In this document: positions 12,123 through 22,049 of the stretch, in pieces | Numbering within the stretch: position 1 is the first letter of the stretch | Layout of the letters: every line of letters starts with the position of its first letter | From: Macrotis lagotis | Taxonomy: Eukaryota; Chordata; Mammalia; Peramelemorphia; Peramelidae | Length of the DNA stretch: 64,000 bases | NCBI RefSeq assembly: GCF_037893015.1 | Contig: NC_133660.1 | Span: 280,799,067 to 280,863,066 of the forward strand | Reading direction: 5' to 3' | The notes under the pieces: model-generated | Seen by the model: only the letters and a program-made list of their open reading frames with translations | What the model was told of the DNA's origin: nothing | Database searches by the model: none | Made by a program: the position numbers and the translations under genes

Positions 12123-12309
12123 CTGTTCTGGTTTTCGGCTAATAAGAATACTTAGCACCTTGCTGAAGAAACTGGCAAGTAGTGGGTTCAAAGGGGAATC
12201 ATTGAGGAGGAAGCTATACAGTTTCATTAGCAAAGACTCATCTTCTCCCAATCTATCATTCATCTGCGAGACGTCCGAAGTGAGCAATTCACAGGCAATA
12301 TTTGGGTAC
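12123..12309 (-). CDS. PPP6R3: PPP6R3 coding exon 2 (residues 76-138)
   Basis: The acceptor is cttgtag|GTACCC and the donor is GAACAG|gtaaatattt. The first base completes K76; the exon then reads [19 protein letters not shown] and on to [14 protein letters not shown], ending at a codon boundary. Length is 187 nt, one base plus 62 codons. The segment is mostly helical, matching the start of the SAPS helical repeats, and includes the acidic [17 protein letters not shown] helix. Residue 81 is A where I recall S in human. The reading frame stays open into both flanking introns, so the exon borders come from the splice signals and the family sequence and not from the frame alone. Confidence 0.97.
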
Positions 12310-12519
12310 CTACAAGAATAAGACACCACATTAACCAGAGTCAGAGATCAGTCTTACATACAAAGGTATACTAGAGTCCAAAATTTCTGTAACCATGCAA
12401 ATGTCAGTTTGGAGTCTGAGAAAAAGTCAAAGATAGAATATATCCCATTTACAGATGAAACTGGCTATTAGTCTACAACTAAGAATAGATTTTGTCTTTT
12501 TTTTTAAAGTGGAGAACAG

Positions 12520-12668
12520 GGTCGCTAGGTGGCACAGTGGATAGAGCACTGGCCTGGAGTCAGGAGGACCTCAGTTCAAATCCAACCTCAGACACTTAAT
12601 AATTACCTAGCCGTGTGGCCTTGGGCAAGTCACTTAACCCCACTGCCTTGAAAAATCTTTAAAAAAAA
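12520..12668 (+). mobile_element. tRNA-derived SINE, WSINE1-like, with target-site duplication
   Basis: Full-length element flanked by AAAGTRGAGAACAG at 12506-12519 and 12666-12679 (14 bp, one mismatch). Confidence 0.92.
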
Positions 12669-14149
12669 GTAGAGAACAGATGAAATACAGCCAGCCAATC
12701 TCTCTGTCTGAGGTGGGCCTTCTTAAAGGCAGGTCAGTCCAATGAGCTCTGCCCCCCAAAAAATCAAAGCTTTGGAGCCACAATCAGGTTACAGACCAAG
12801 ATCAAGGCCTGCTAGGTGGTAGGAAATGACACTAGAACTACAGGAGCTCCCAATATCTCTTCAAAGGCCCCTGAATGGCTTCAGTGTCAAGTCTAGGCCA
12901 TGTATTACAAGGAAGGCCAGTCACATCAATTGGGGGGGGGTCAGCTTCCACCATTACATGGATTTGAAAGTTAATGTCATTTCTGCCCAGATGCTTTGGA
13001 GGACTCTCATTAAATATGCAATGACCACTAGAGTCCAAATACCAACAGTCAAAAGTTTTATCCCATTCAAAACAGGAGAGATTTCTACAGCAGCTCCTAA
13101 AACTTAGTGGGTATTTGGTGGTTAGGTTCTCACTTATTGTCATTCCCATCCCCCAAGTAAAGTACAAAAGTGAATGCTCGTCAGCTCCTTGAAACACACA
13201 ACATGTGGACCATCCAGCCAATTCTAAAATAAACAGTTCAGACAGTGTTGTCTCTACTTTGCAGATGAGGAAAACTGAACTTTAGAAGGGATAAGTGATA
13301 TGCTCAGAGAAATACTTCCAGCAGCCCCTTCCCCATACATATTCTCTCCCACACTCAAGGTCTTGTGCTCTTTATCCTCCCAACTTGAAGAACATGGTGG
13401 AGGAAGTCTACACTCAATTCCTTCATAGTGCTGAGTATCCATCCAGCCAAGATGGATCAAAAGCAGGCCAGGAAATGCATGGGGGACCTGGAGCCCCAGA
13501 ACCCCATTCTAAAGTGATATGGTAGAACGAAAGTCTCATCACCCTGAGACTCATGTCTCTTTGGTCATAGTAGGGGCTGTGTCAAGTCTTGCCCCACAAC
13601 ACAGTCAAAGTTGCAGTGATTTACTTGAGAAGTAATGATGATCTTTCATTTGAACCCACTTCTTTGACAAGGACATGGTGAAGCTGGTCCCCAGCCATCT
13701 GGTATTGTACAAGTGAACACCTCATTACTGCAACTCTCTTGCTGAGTTCTCTCACTTTCCTCAACCTGGAGATCCTCTCTTTTCCTAACTACAGGGCTTA
13801 AAACTGAAGTCTTCTCCCTTCTGCCTTTTCTCCAAGAATCTAGAGATTCTTAGTTGCAAGGAACCTTAGACAGTCCCAGTCCAACCTCCTTGTTTTACAA
13901 ATGAGGCCATCAAAATCTAGAAAGGGTCCAGCTAACAGAGGAGTCAAAGAGCCAAGATGAGATATCATCAAACCAAATTGGGGCCATTCCTGCAACTAAG
14001 AATTACATGGGATGACTCAGGGTTTTACTTCCATAAACTCAGTATGTGAAGAATCCTGAGAGCTGGGTTTACCTGCCCAGCAGTAAGGCTAAAAGACAGG
14101 TCAAAAAGCTACAACTTTCCCCAAAGGTTTACCTAGAACCTGGGGCCCA

Positions 14150-14760
14150 TGATGAAAAAAGGTAAAAACATACTTGTACAAAAAAATATTCATAGCAGTC
14201 CTGTTTGTAGTGGCAAAAAATTGGAAATCAAGTAAATGTCCTTCAATTGGGGAATGGCTTAGCAAACTGTGGTCTATGTATGTCATGGAACACTACTGTT
14301 CTATTAGAAACCAGGAGGGAGGGGAATTCAGGGAAGCCCAGAGGGATTTGCACGAAATGATGCTGAATGAGATGAGGAGAACCAGAAAAACAATGTCTAC
14401 CCTAACAGCAACATGGAGGCGATGATCAACCTTGATGGACTCACTCATTCCATCAGTGCAACAATCAGGGACAAATTGGGGCTGTCTGCAATGGAGAATA
14501 CCATCTGTATCCAGATAAAGAACCGTGGAGCTTGAACAAAGACCAAGGACTATTCCCTTTATTTAGGGAAAAAACCTGATATCTTATTGTCTGATCTTGC
14601 TAGATATGATTTCTCTCTTATCACACTCAATTTGGATCAATGTACAACAGGGAAACAAAGTAAAGACTGACAAATTACCTTCTGTGGAGGGGTGAGGGGA
14701 GGGAAGTAAGATTGGGGGAAAAATTGTAAAACTCAAAATAAAGTCTTTATTAAAAAAAAA
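14150..14760 (+). mobile_element. 5'-truncated L1 3' end with target-site duplication
   Basis: The sequence starts in the end of L1 ORF2 (aaaaacatacttgtac, then catagcag and caattggggaatggcttagc), continues through the 3' UTR and ends in poly(A). It is flanked by AACCTGGGGCCCA at 14137-14149 and 14761-14773. A longer relative is at 41630-42770. Confidence 0.92.
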
Positions 14761-15024
14761 AACCTGGGGCCCAGGTGATGAAATCACCCATGTTGGTATC
14801 AAATATAGGCAACTAATTCATACCAAGAAGTGACTGGAAAGCATGAACTGATAAAAATGATATTGGGCTGTTTTTTGATTTTGAGGAGGCAGAAGGAGGG
14901 GAAGGGAGAAATGGGAAGAAACAGAGAAGGAGAATGTATTCATTAAAACAATCTTAAGATTATGTGATGGAGTTCAGACTCATCTCCTTCTAAGCAGCAA
15001 TCTATCCTTAAAAATCCTTCTATA

Positions 15025-15170
15025 GGGGCAGCTAGGTGGTACAGTAGATAGAGCACTGGCCCTGGAGTCAGGAGGACCTAAATTCAAATGCAGCCTCAGA
15101 CACTTAAATAATGACCTAGCCGTGTGGCCTTGGGCAAGTCACTTAACCCAAAAAAGCAAAAAAAAAAAAA
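15025..15170 (+). mobile_element. tRNA-derived SINE, WSINE1-like, with target-site duplication
   Basis: Full-length element flanked by AAAATCYTTCTATA at 15011-15024 and 15167-15180 (one mismatch). Confidence 0.92.
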
Positions 15171-16105
15171 TCTTTCTATAAACAATTCTCCCTAACCTAG
15201 AAACTGAACCAATTTCACACTCCTTTTAGGCCCATTCCACTCTCCAAGCTATTTAATCTACATCTAGGTTTTGGGGTTCAGGTGTTTGCATTTATTAACT
15301 CCAACAGTCCCCTAAATTGCCAGCAAGATGACACCATGTTGGAGAAGCCACCTTCATCAATGGACCTGGCCCCAACTTGGACCGGAATGTTCTACTCCAC
15401 TCCTGGCAGAACATCCCTTGATGCTCAAGCCCAAGAGCCTGAACTCCAGAGTGGAAAAGAGACTTTCCTCAAGTTCTGGTTGCACCATTGCAGCTTAGTG
15501 CAGATGTTCTAGCACTCCTGCTTCTAAACCTCAAAGGCATCAGACAAGAACACTGGATCACAGTGTCCTAGAAGAAACTTGACAAACAATTATGGCTTTG
15601 TAACTCACTTTCTCTATACAAGTTCTCTCTCCATTTCATAGTAAAGACTTGGTATAAAAAGGGCCCCAGCCCAGGCAATGAGACGCTTCAATCTGGCTGA
15701 TCTGGCCTTCCCTTCAAGTGGCTGATGGTCTGTTCTCACTGGCCCTAGGTTTAGGGTCCAGACTGGACAGAAATCATCCAAGTTCTCCCAGACTGGTGCT
15801 GTGGGATCCCAGGTAGTCCTGGACCTTTCCATCCTCCCTCCTAGAAAAAGGGGTAAGGCCTGGAGACCAGGTCCAGTGTCTACACAGCACTCTGTCCTCC
15901 CGAGATTCCTGAGTAACTAGCTTTGAGAGACCCAAATTAGGGTTCTGAATCTGTACAACAGGGCCTGGAAATGGCCTGCAGGAAAGCTGCGGAACCCCTT
16001 CCAGACCAGAACACCACTATTCTTTCTACAAATAAATTGTCCTGGAGAATGTGGCTTCATCCTTTCTCCCTTCTCCAGTCCAAAATAAAGATGACCTTTT
16101 CTTAC

Positions 16106-16338
16106 TTGTATCTGATTTTTTCATCCATGTCTTGAGATGGTTCTTCAATAATGAATGAGACTAAATCTTCCAGGCATTCTGCTTTTAACAAAAACTCAAT
16201 AAGTTTGCGGTTCTGCGCTTTACACTCTTGCAAAACATCTTCCTCATCCATTAATTCCTTCAGTGTTACATCTTCTCTCTCTAGGAGTGTGTCTATGTGG
16301 GATGATGAGTGAAGATCAAATTTCCAAAACATGCTGGT
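16106..16338 (-). CDS. PPP6R3: PPP6R3 coding exon 1 (start codon, residues 1-75 plus two bases)
   Basis: The start ATG occupies 16332-16330, read on the minus strand, six bases inside the exon (ag|accagcATG), with A at -3, a good Kozak position. The upstream frame is open into the intron, but the pyrimidine-rich acceptor ccatttttcag at 16339-16349 shows that this is an internal exon whose first six bases are 5' UTR. The peptide starts [20 protein letters not shown] and runs through acidic and helical stretches ([37 protein letters not shown]) to EKIRY. It ends in AA of the split codon K76 at donor AA|gtaagaaaag. Residue 66 is S where I recall P in human (IIEEPS). This N-terminal segment leads into the SAPS domain that holds PPP6C. 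Being conserved, in frame and properly bordered, it is not a pseudogene. Confidence 0.97.
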
Positions 16339-17169
16339 CTGAAAAATGGAAAAATATGTCACAATATGAACTCCAAACAACCTTAATTTCCCACCGTTCA
16401 CATCATCAGTTCAGTTTTACAGCCAAAAATCCCCGAATGGCATTATATATAAAATAACTTTCAATCCAAGTTTAAACCATGAACACTTTTACTAGATAAA
16501 CCTCGTATTTCCCTTAGGTTCTTCTCTCCTCCAAATGGAAAGTCTGTATTTTTTAAGTTCTGGAAGGAATCAAGCACGTTATATAGAAAGAATATGCTGT
16601 TAGCTGGTTCCTGCTGAGGCATGCTTTCCCTTGGCATAATAATCACACTGCTAAGACAGGTTGAAATTGAAAACAAAAAACAAGTCCCTATTAAAATTTT
16701 CTTCAAGTGTCCTCCCAGCAATGACCATTGATAAAAAGCCCTCATTGAGCTCAGGGTCAGGCCCAGAGGCTCATACAAGAAATAGGGTCCTGTCCTCAAC
16801 CACTCGAACTTTGCCTAAGGCATTGTGGAATTCCTGAAAATAGTTCCCTTTTCAAGATCCCACCTTCTGTGATATTTTCAGGACTCTCTCAGTAGGTATA
16901 AAGAAGTCATTTCTCCTCAACTGAGGAGATAATCTGAGCAGCAAACCCCAAAATCGAGCCATTCCCTTATCCCAAAACAAATTCTTCATTGAACTACAAT
17001 TCAGTGCTACAAAGATAATGAAGAAGGTACTAGAGCTATTGTAGACAACTTCTAATCACACACTAAAATAATTAGTCCTTATTTTCCCCAAAATGTATTC
17101 TATGAATCATCCTCAAAAATGAGGGAGGAGTGAAGAATGCAGCTTGCTTTGATGTCCTTGGAATCTGTC

Positions 17170-17324
17170 TTTTTTCCTTTTTCTTTTGCAAGGCAATGGA
17201 GTTAAGTGACTTGCCCAAGGTCACAAAACTAGTAAGTATCAAGTGTCTGAGGCTAGATTTCAAATTCAGGTCCTCCTGACTCCAGGGTTGAGACTCTATC
17301 CACTTTGCATCATCTAGCTACCCC
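17170..17324 (-). mobile_element. tRNA-derived SINE, WSINE1-like
   Basis: Read on the minus strand: head gtagctagatgatgcaaagt, tail cttttgcaaaagaaaaagg. It is complete but diverged. Confidence 0.85.
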
Positions 17325-17598
17325 TGTCCTTGGAACCTCAATGGTCCCAAGATCTTTCATCAAAGGACCACAACCAGGAGACTGACATATCATCACCCCC
17401 ACATCAAACTATATTTGGAGTAGGGTCTGTTTCCTGGAAATGGATTTGGTGGAAAGCACAATCACTCCCAGTTGAATATATTCTCTCTCAGGGCAAAGAG
17501 ATAGCTGGTCATTCCTCAAGCCCACCTGATCCATTAGGTCCAACTGCCTCGCCACAAGCCAAGACCCAAACTTCTAATCCTTTCCATAAAAGGGCCTT

Positions 17599-17760
17599 GG
17601 GGCAGCTAGATGGCGCAGTGACTAGAGCACCGGCCGTGCTGTCAAGAGGACCTGAGTTCAAATCCAGCTTCAAGACACTTGGCATTACTGTGTGACCTTG
17701 ACCAAGTCACTTAACCCCATTGCCTTGCAAAACCCAAAAAAAGATTTTTTTTTTTTTAAA
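17599..17760 (+). mobile_element. tRNA-derived SINE, WSINE1-like
   Basis: Full length: ggggcagctagatggcgcag to a T/A-rich tail. Probable short target duplication around aaaagggcc (17588) and aaaaggccc (17759). Confidence 0.9.
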
Positions 17761-18265
17761 AAGGCCCGCAAATCCCCATCTGGCGACCAGGATGCTTCGT
17801 GGGACCCTTGGCTATTCCAAACCCTCTTAGGAGCTCACCAGAACTAAGATCCTCTCCGTGAAGAAGGGGCAGAGTAAAGAAATAAAAGGGAACAGAGAAA
17901 AGGTTAAAGGAATGAACACGTGAGTTGAAAGAGAAGGCAAAAGAAAATAAGGCAGTAACCAGTCTCTAATGAAAGAAGGGATCATAACAAACCAAGGCAG
18001 TCAAGAGAGCACAAAGACACACAGGCGTGTGGGGGCGTGTGCGCAGGCTCCTGGTACAGAGATAAGAAGCAGGAGAAGAAATGCCTTCCTATCACTAACA
18101 TACTAACTACCATGTGGCTGCTTAAGATTAGTTTCTGAGGCCTCACCATTTGTAAGGGTTTAAAAGATGGAAGAAACCAAGTAGAGTTGTCACTGTTTAG
18201 TTTTGAGCTAAGGACTCAGAAAAGACTCTCCTCCAGAGGAATATTCAGGAAAACAGACTGGGCTG

Positions 18266-18277
18266 CCCCCCCCCCCC
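18266..18277 (+). repeat. Poly(C) tract
   Basis: Run of 12 C followed by purine-rich DNA (aggaggagaaaggaggggag). Confidence 0.95.
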
Positions 18278-18482
18278 AGGAGGAGAAAGGAGGGGAGGAG
18301 GGGAGGGGAAGAGAGTCAAAGGAGAGAAAAAGGAAGGCAGGGGAGGAAAGGTAAGAGGTGAACCTACCACTCCTCCCCTGGCTGCCTCCTCTCCCAGCCC
18401 CTGACCCTGGGCTTGGAGCTCAGACAGGCCCCTCTTCCCAGGCCCCACCACTGCTTTGACTAACCTTGGTGCCCCCCCCAAC

Positions 18483-18585
18483 TGGAAGCTCCTTGTAGAG
18501 AGGGAGGGCCTTTTATTTTTATTTGCATCTATGCTACCACTCAGCACAGCCACAGGGGTTCAGTAGGCGCCTAATGACAAGTCAC
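18483..18585 (+). mobile_element. L2-like 3' end remnant
   Basis: It matches the layout of mammalian L2 tails: gaagctccttgtagagaggg, then ctcagcaca and cagtaggcgcctaatgac. Confidence 0.55.
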
Positions 18586-18861
18586 TCAGAACTCTAGCTC
18601 CCTAAGAGAGCTATAAAACAGCTTCTAAATTCAGAACATTGTTCCCAAGGCTCAGGCCAGCCTGGGCTCCCTGAACTGGGCAGCACCTACATCAGACCAC
18701 GACTTCTCCAGGCAGAGTGCAGGCTTCCATCTGGTTGCTTTTAGATGCCCAACTCCAAACACCAAACCCAGAAGCTCACTGTGGACCCAGGCCAATTGAC
18801 CGCACGTTTAGGGCCCACTCATTCAGTCCCTCCAGTCTCCCTGTGGGGAAGAAATAACCCA

Positions 18862-18990
18862 GGGGCAGCTGAGTGGGCAGAGTGCCCAGAGTCCTGGGCC
18901 CAGAGGCAGAAAGATCCAAGTTCAAATCCAGCCTCAGATGCTTCCAAGCTGTGTGAGCTGTGGCAAGTCACTCCACCTCTACTGGGACAG
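18862..18990 (+). mobile_element. Diverged tRNA-derived SINE
   Basis: Head ggggcagctgagtgggcaga, box aagttcaaatccagcctcag, then gtggcaagtcactccacct; older than its neighbours. Confidence 0.75.
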
Positions 18991-19089
18991 CCCCACTGCC
19001 AGACCTGAGGGTCTCTCCCAGAGCAGGGGAAGCTAGCTGCTGATGCAGGACAGCCACCCTCCTGAGGTTTTATTAATGTTGGGTTTTTC

Positions 19090-19251
19090 TTTTTTTTTTT
19101 TTAGGGTTTTTTTTTGCAAGGCAGATGGGGTTAAGTGGCTTGCCCAAGGCCACACAGCTAGGTAATTATTAAATGTCTGAGACCGGATTTGAACCCAGGT
19201 ACTCCTGACTCCAGGGCCGATGCTTTATCCACTGCGCCACCTAGCTGCCCC
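19090..19251 (-). mobile_element. tRNA-derived SINE, WSINE1-like, with target-site duplication
   Basis: Minus-strand, complete. AATRTTRGGTTTTTC flanks it at 19075-19089 and 19252-19266 (15 bp, two mismatches). Confidence 0.92.
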
Positions 19252-20189
19252 AATATTAGGTTTTTCAATACCTTCCTAATGATCTCCATTCTGGGAGTCA
19301 AGTGACTTACACACTCTCTTTTTAAATGGATTCTAATGCCTAGAGATGAAAACCGTCCCTTCAACTGATTGCCCCATTTGGAAGGAGCTGCTTCAAAAGC
19401 TTCCTGTCGAGTTTTCAAATGATCTTTTCCTTTTTTCCAAAATAATATTGACCTGTTCCTGAGAAGCTGCCTACAAAACCTAATTTGTGATAAAGGAATC
19501 CCTTTGTAAAAGGGAAATGAAGCCCAGCAGTCTGGGTTTAAATGGCCCCAAGAGCCTGACTTTTCTCATTAAGATCTGAGAGCTTGGAAAGACCAAAGGT
19601 ACAAATTAAAGGAGCTCCCGTCTTCTGCAGCCCGCTGTGATAGAGGCCTCCTCCTGGAGGGTAGGGGGTTGCCTAACCACCCAGGCCCCCCAGTCAGAGG
19701 TCTCTGGATCTCAGGCTGGCCCTCCATCTGCCACCTCACTAAGGTAACCACTGGATTCTCTCTTCACCCTTGTCTTCCACTCCTCTCCAGAGAAGACCTG
19801 CTCTCCAAAGTCGGCAGCATTTCTACTTTTCCCACCATGTTCTATTATAAAATGAAAACTTCTAGGCCTCGTTATCACTGGAAGAGCTGGAGGGACTCCA
19901 GACCAACTTTGCCACATACTGGCCATGTGCCTGAGCTAGTCCCTGAATGCCTAGGCCTCACCTGAAAAGGGGTCTCGTAGGAACCTTAGGAACTGGTACT
20001 CAGAGGCAGGCCAGGAACAAACTGCCTCTACCTTGGTTTCATCTTCTGTGGTTGTGTGATGGCAGGTCCGACATCCTCTCCACTGCTGTCCTTCCCTGGC
20101 ATGCTCGATGGGAGAGGGGGGGATTAACCTGAACTGCACAGTGCTAGAGGAAACGGGCCTTCCCATACAATGAATGGTCCTGAAAGAAT

Positions 20190-20204
20190 GGGGGGGGGGG
20201 GGGG
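20190..20204 (+). repeat. Poly(G) tract
   Basis: Fifteen G directly in front of the SINE at 20205. Confidence 0.95.
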
Positions 20205-20353
20205 CGCGGCGGCTAGATGGTACAGTGGATAGAGCACCGGTCCTGAAGTCAGGAGTACCTGAGTTCAAATCTGGCCTCAGATACTTAATAATTTACCTAG
20301 CCATGTGGCCTTGGGCAAGCTACTTAACCCTATTGCCTTGCAAAAACTAAAAA
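20205..20353 (+). mobile_element. tRNA-derived SINE, WSINE1-like
   Basis: Full length: cggctagatggtacagtgga to attgccttgcaaaaactaaa. Confidence 0.9.
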
Positions 20354-20626
20354 AGAATCAGGAGGGAAGAAACCTCAAGAGCCACATTTCCCCCCAACTC
20401 AAAAGGGCTGAAGGAAGTGCCTCTAGTGGGCCGGGACGGGGTCCTGGTCGTGATCCCCAGTGGTTCTAGAGTAAGGTGAAAAATAGAAAGAAAAAACCCA
20501 CGAATGATGGACAAAGGAATGGCTTCAGGACTTCCCAACTGTTGCCTTCTAGTCTAGTGAACGCTCCTTACAGCAAGTCCCACAGCAGAAATGTGAGTGA
20601 ATAGCCTCAGTCTTCTCCTCTGTAAA

Positions 20627-20640
20627 GGGGGGGGGGGGGG
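20627..20640 (+). repeat. Poly(G) tract
   Basis: Run of 14 G in intron 1. Confidence 0.95.
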
Positions 20641-20727
20641 TGCAGTGGGCAGCTTCACGTCTCTCCCTACTCAATATCAGTTCTCCCGGGTTCCCAAGAA
20701 AAATGTTTTCTTCCCCATTCAGAGATA

Positions 20728-20753
20728 GAGAGACAGACAGACAGACAGACAGG
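20728..20753 (+). repeat. (ACAG)n microsatellite
   Basis: Short agacagacagacagac array, about six units. Confidence 0.85.
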
Positions 20754-21493
20754 GAGGCGAGCAGATTTTTTTAAGAGCTCTGGGCATAGTAAGGACTACA
20801 GGAAGGCACTGAGCATGCAGTGCCCATGCCTACACCTCTCCACTAGGGAGGTTCACATGTGGCTCCTTGGGGGAAACCCCCTCTTTTGCCCCCTCCTCCA
20901 TTTACACGTGGACAGTCATTGTCAATGCTCACCCCTGAGTGACACACTCCTTTAGGGAGAGTCTCCACAGTACAAAGCGATCTGAGACAGAGGGTTCCTC
21001 GCAGTCTCCAGGTCACTTTTCTCAAAGAAGATAGAGCCACATCTCATCCCTGGGTGAGCCCCACTGCAGTGATGTGCAGCCATGAGAGTCATCAGGGTAG
21101 AACTACAACCAGCCCTTGCACCTCTGACGGCAGCATTCAACCCACATAGACACAGACGCACACCCACATGCACAAAACACACAACACTGATCTATAATCT
21201 GGGATGTTAAAAATGCTGCAACATGGATTTTCATTGAATAAACCTTTCTACCGTCCAATAGTAAGAGACTCAGTTCTTTAACATGAAGGACCTTCTAATT
21301 GACACCAGATCACTATTAAAATGAATGACAAGGCCAGCATTTCATATTTGCATACAAGTGGGCAAAGACCCATTTCCAAGGTAGTAAATTTAAAAGAAAA
21401 ATTCAATAATGAAGAAGCATGTTTGTATGCAAACATGTCCCTGAGGTTTTCAGAAACTCCCTCCTGGGTAGGCTGCCATGAAGGATCTGCCTG

Positions 21494-21558
21494 TCTCTTT
21501 CTCTCTGTCTCTCCTCTCTCTCTCTCTGTCTCTGTCTCTCTCTCCCTCTCTCTCTCAG
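21494..21558 (+). repeat. (CT)n microsatellite, interrupted
   Basis: Imperfect ctctctctgtctc array. It contributes the Ser/Leu-rich part of a spurious open frame. Confidence 0.9.
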
Positions 21559-21879
21559 AGGGCTGTCACTTTTCAACAGGAGCCCAAGTCCCTTTGAATA
21601 AGAAAAAAATAACACCACCAAATGTGCTGGAGAAGCTGTTAGAATCCTGGAGCGCAGTCACTACTGAACCACCTGACAATAACAGCCCTACAAACCCCTC
21701 CCAGGCCTCTCCTGACCCTCATTCCACCTTCCACAATAAAGAGGAGACGCCACAACCTTCCAAGCCTTTCCAGAACAGCTCAATCACTTCATCAATGACT
21801 CCAACTTCAACCAATGGGGCTCAGGCACACCAGCTTCCAGGTGGAAAGGAGGCAGTGACAATAGCATAACCTTGATGAT

Positions 21880-22035
21880 GGTGATGCTAAGAGCTAACAT
21901 TTATCCAGGCTTCCTCAGGGCCAGGGCCTGTAACGGATCCTCCCAACCACCCTGGGAGGTACTCCTAGTGGGAGCCCCATTTTACAGATGAGGAAATGGG
22001 GTGACATGATTTTCCCAGGATCACCCAGCTTGGAA
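21880..22035 (-). mobile_element. MIR-like SINE
   Basis: It contains the reverse MIR signature: gagctaacatttatccaggc, then ctgggaggtactcc and cattttacagatgaggaaat. Confidence 0.65.
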
Positions 22036-22049
22036 GGCTCTAGGGCACC

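Larger units (their letters stand above)
12310..16105. other. PPP6R3 intron between coding exons 1 and 2
   Basis: 3.8 kb with two WSINE1-like SINEs and one 5'-truncated L1, each with readable target-site duplications, plus old MIR-like remnants near 13230-13310 (tttgcagatgaggaaaactg) and 13840-13960. The rest is unassigned. Confidence 0.75.

Noticed and set aside
21321-21869. 182-codon plus-strand frame
   Set aside because: The middle is the CT microsatellite; the flanks resemble no protein I know, and the composition is ordinary intronic DNA.
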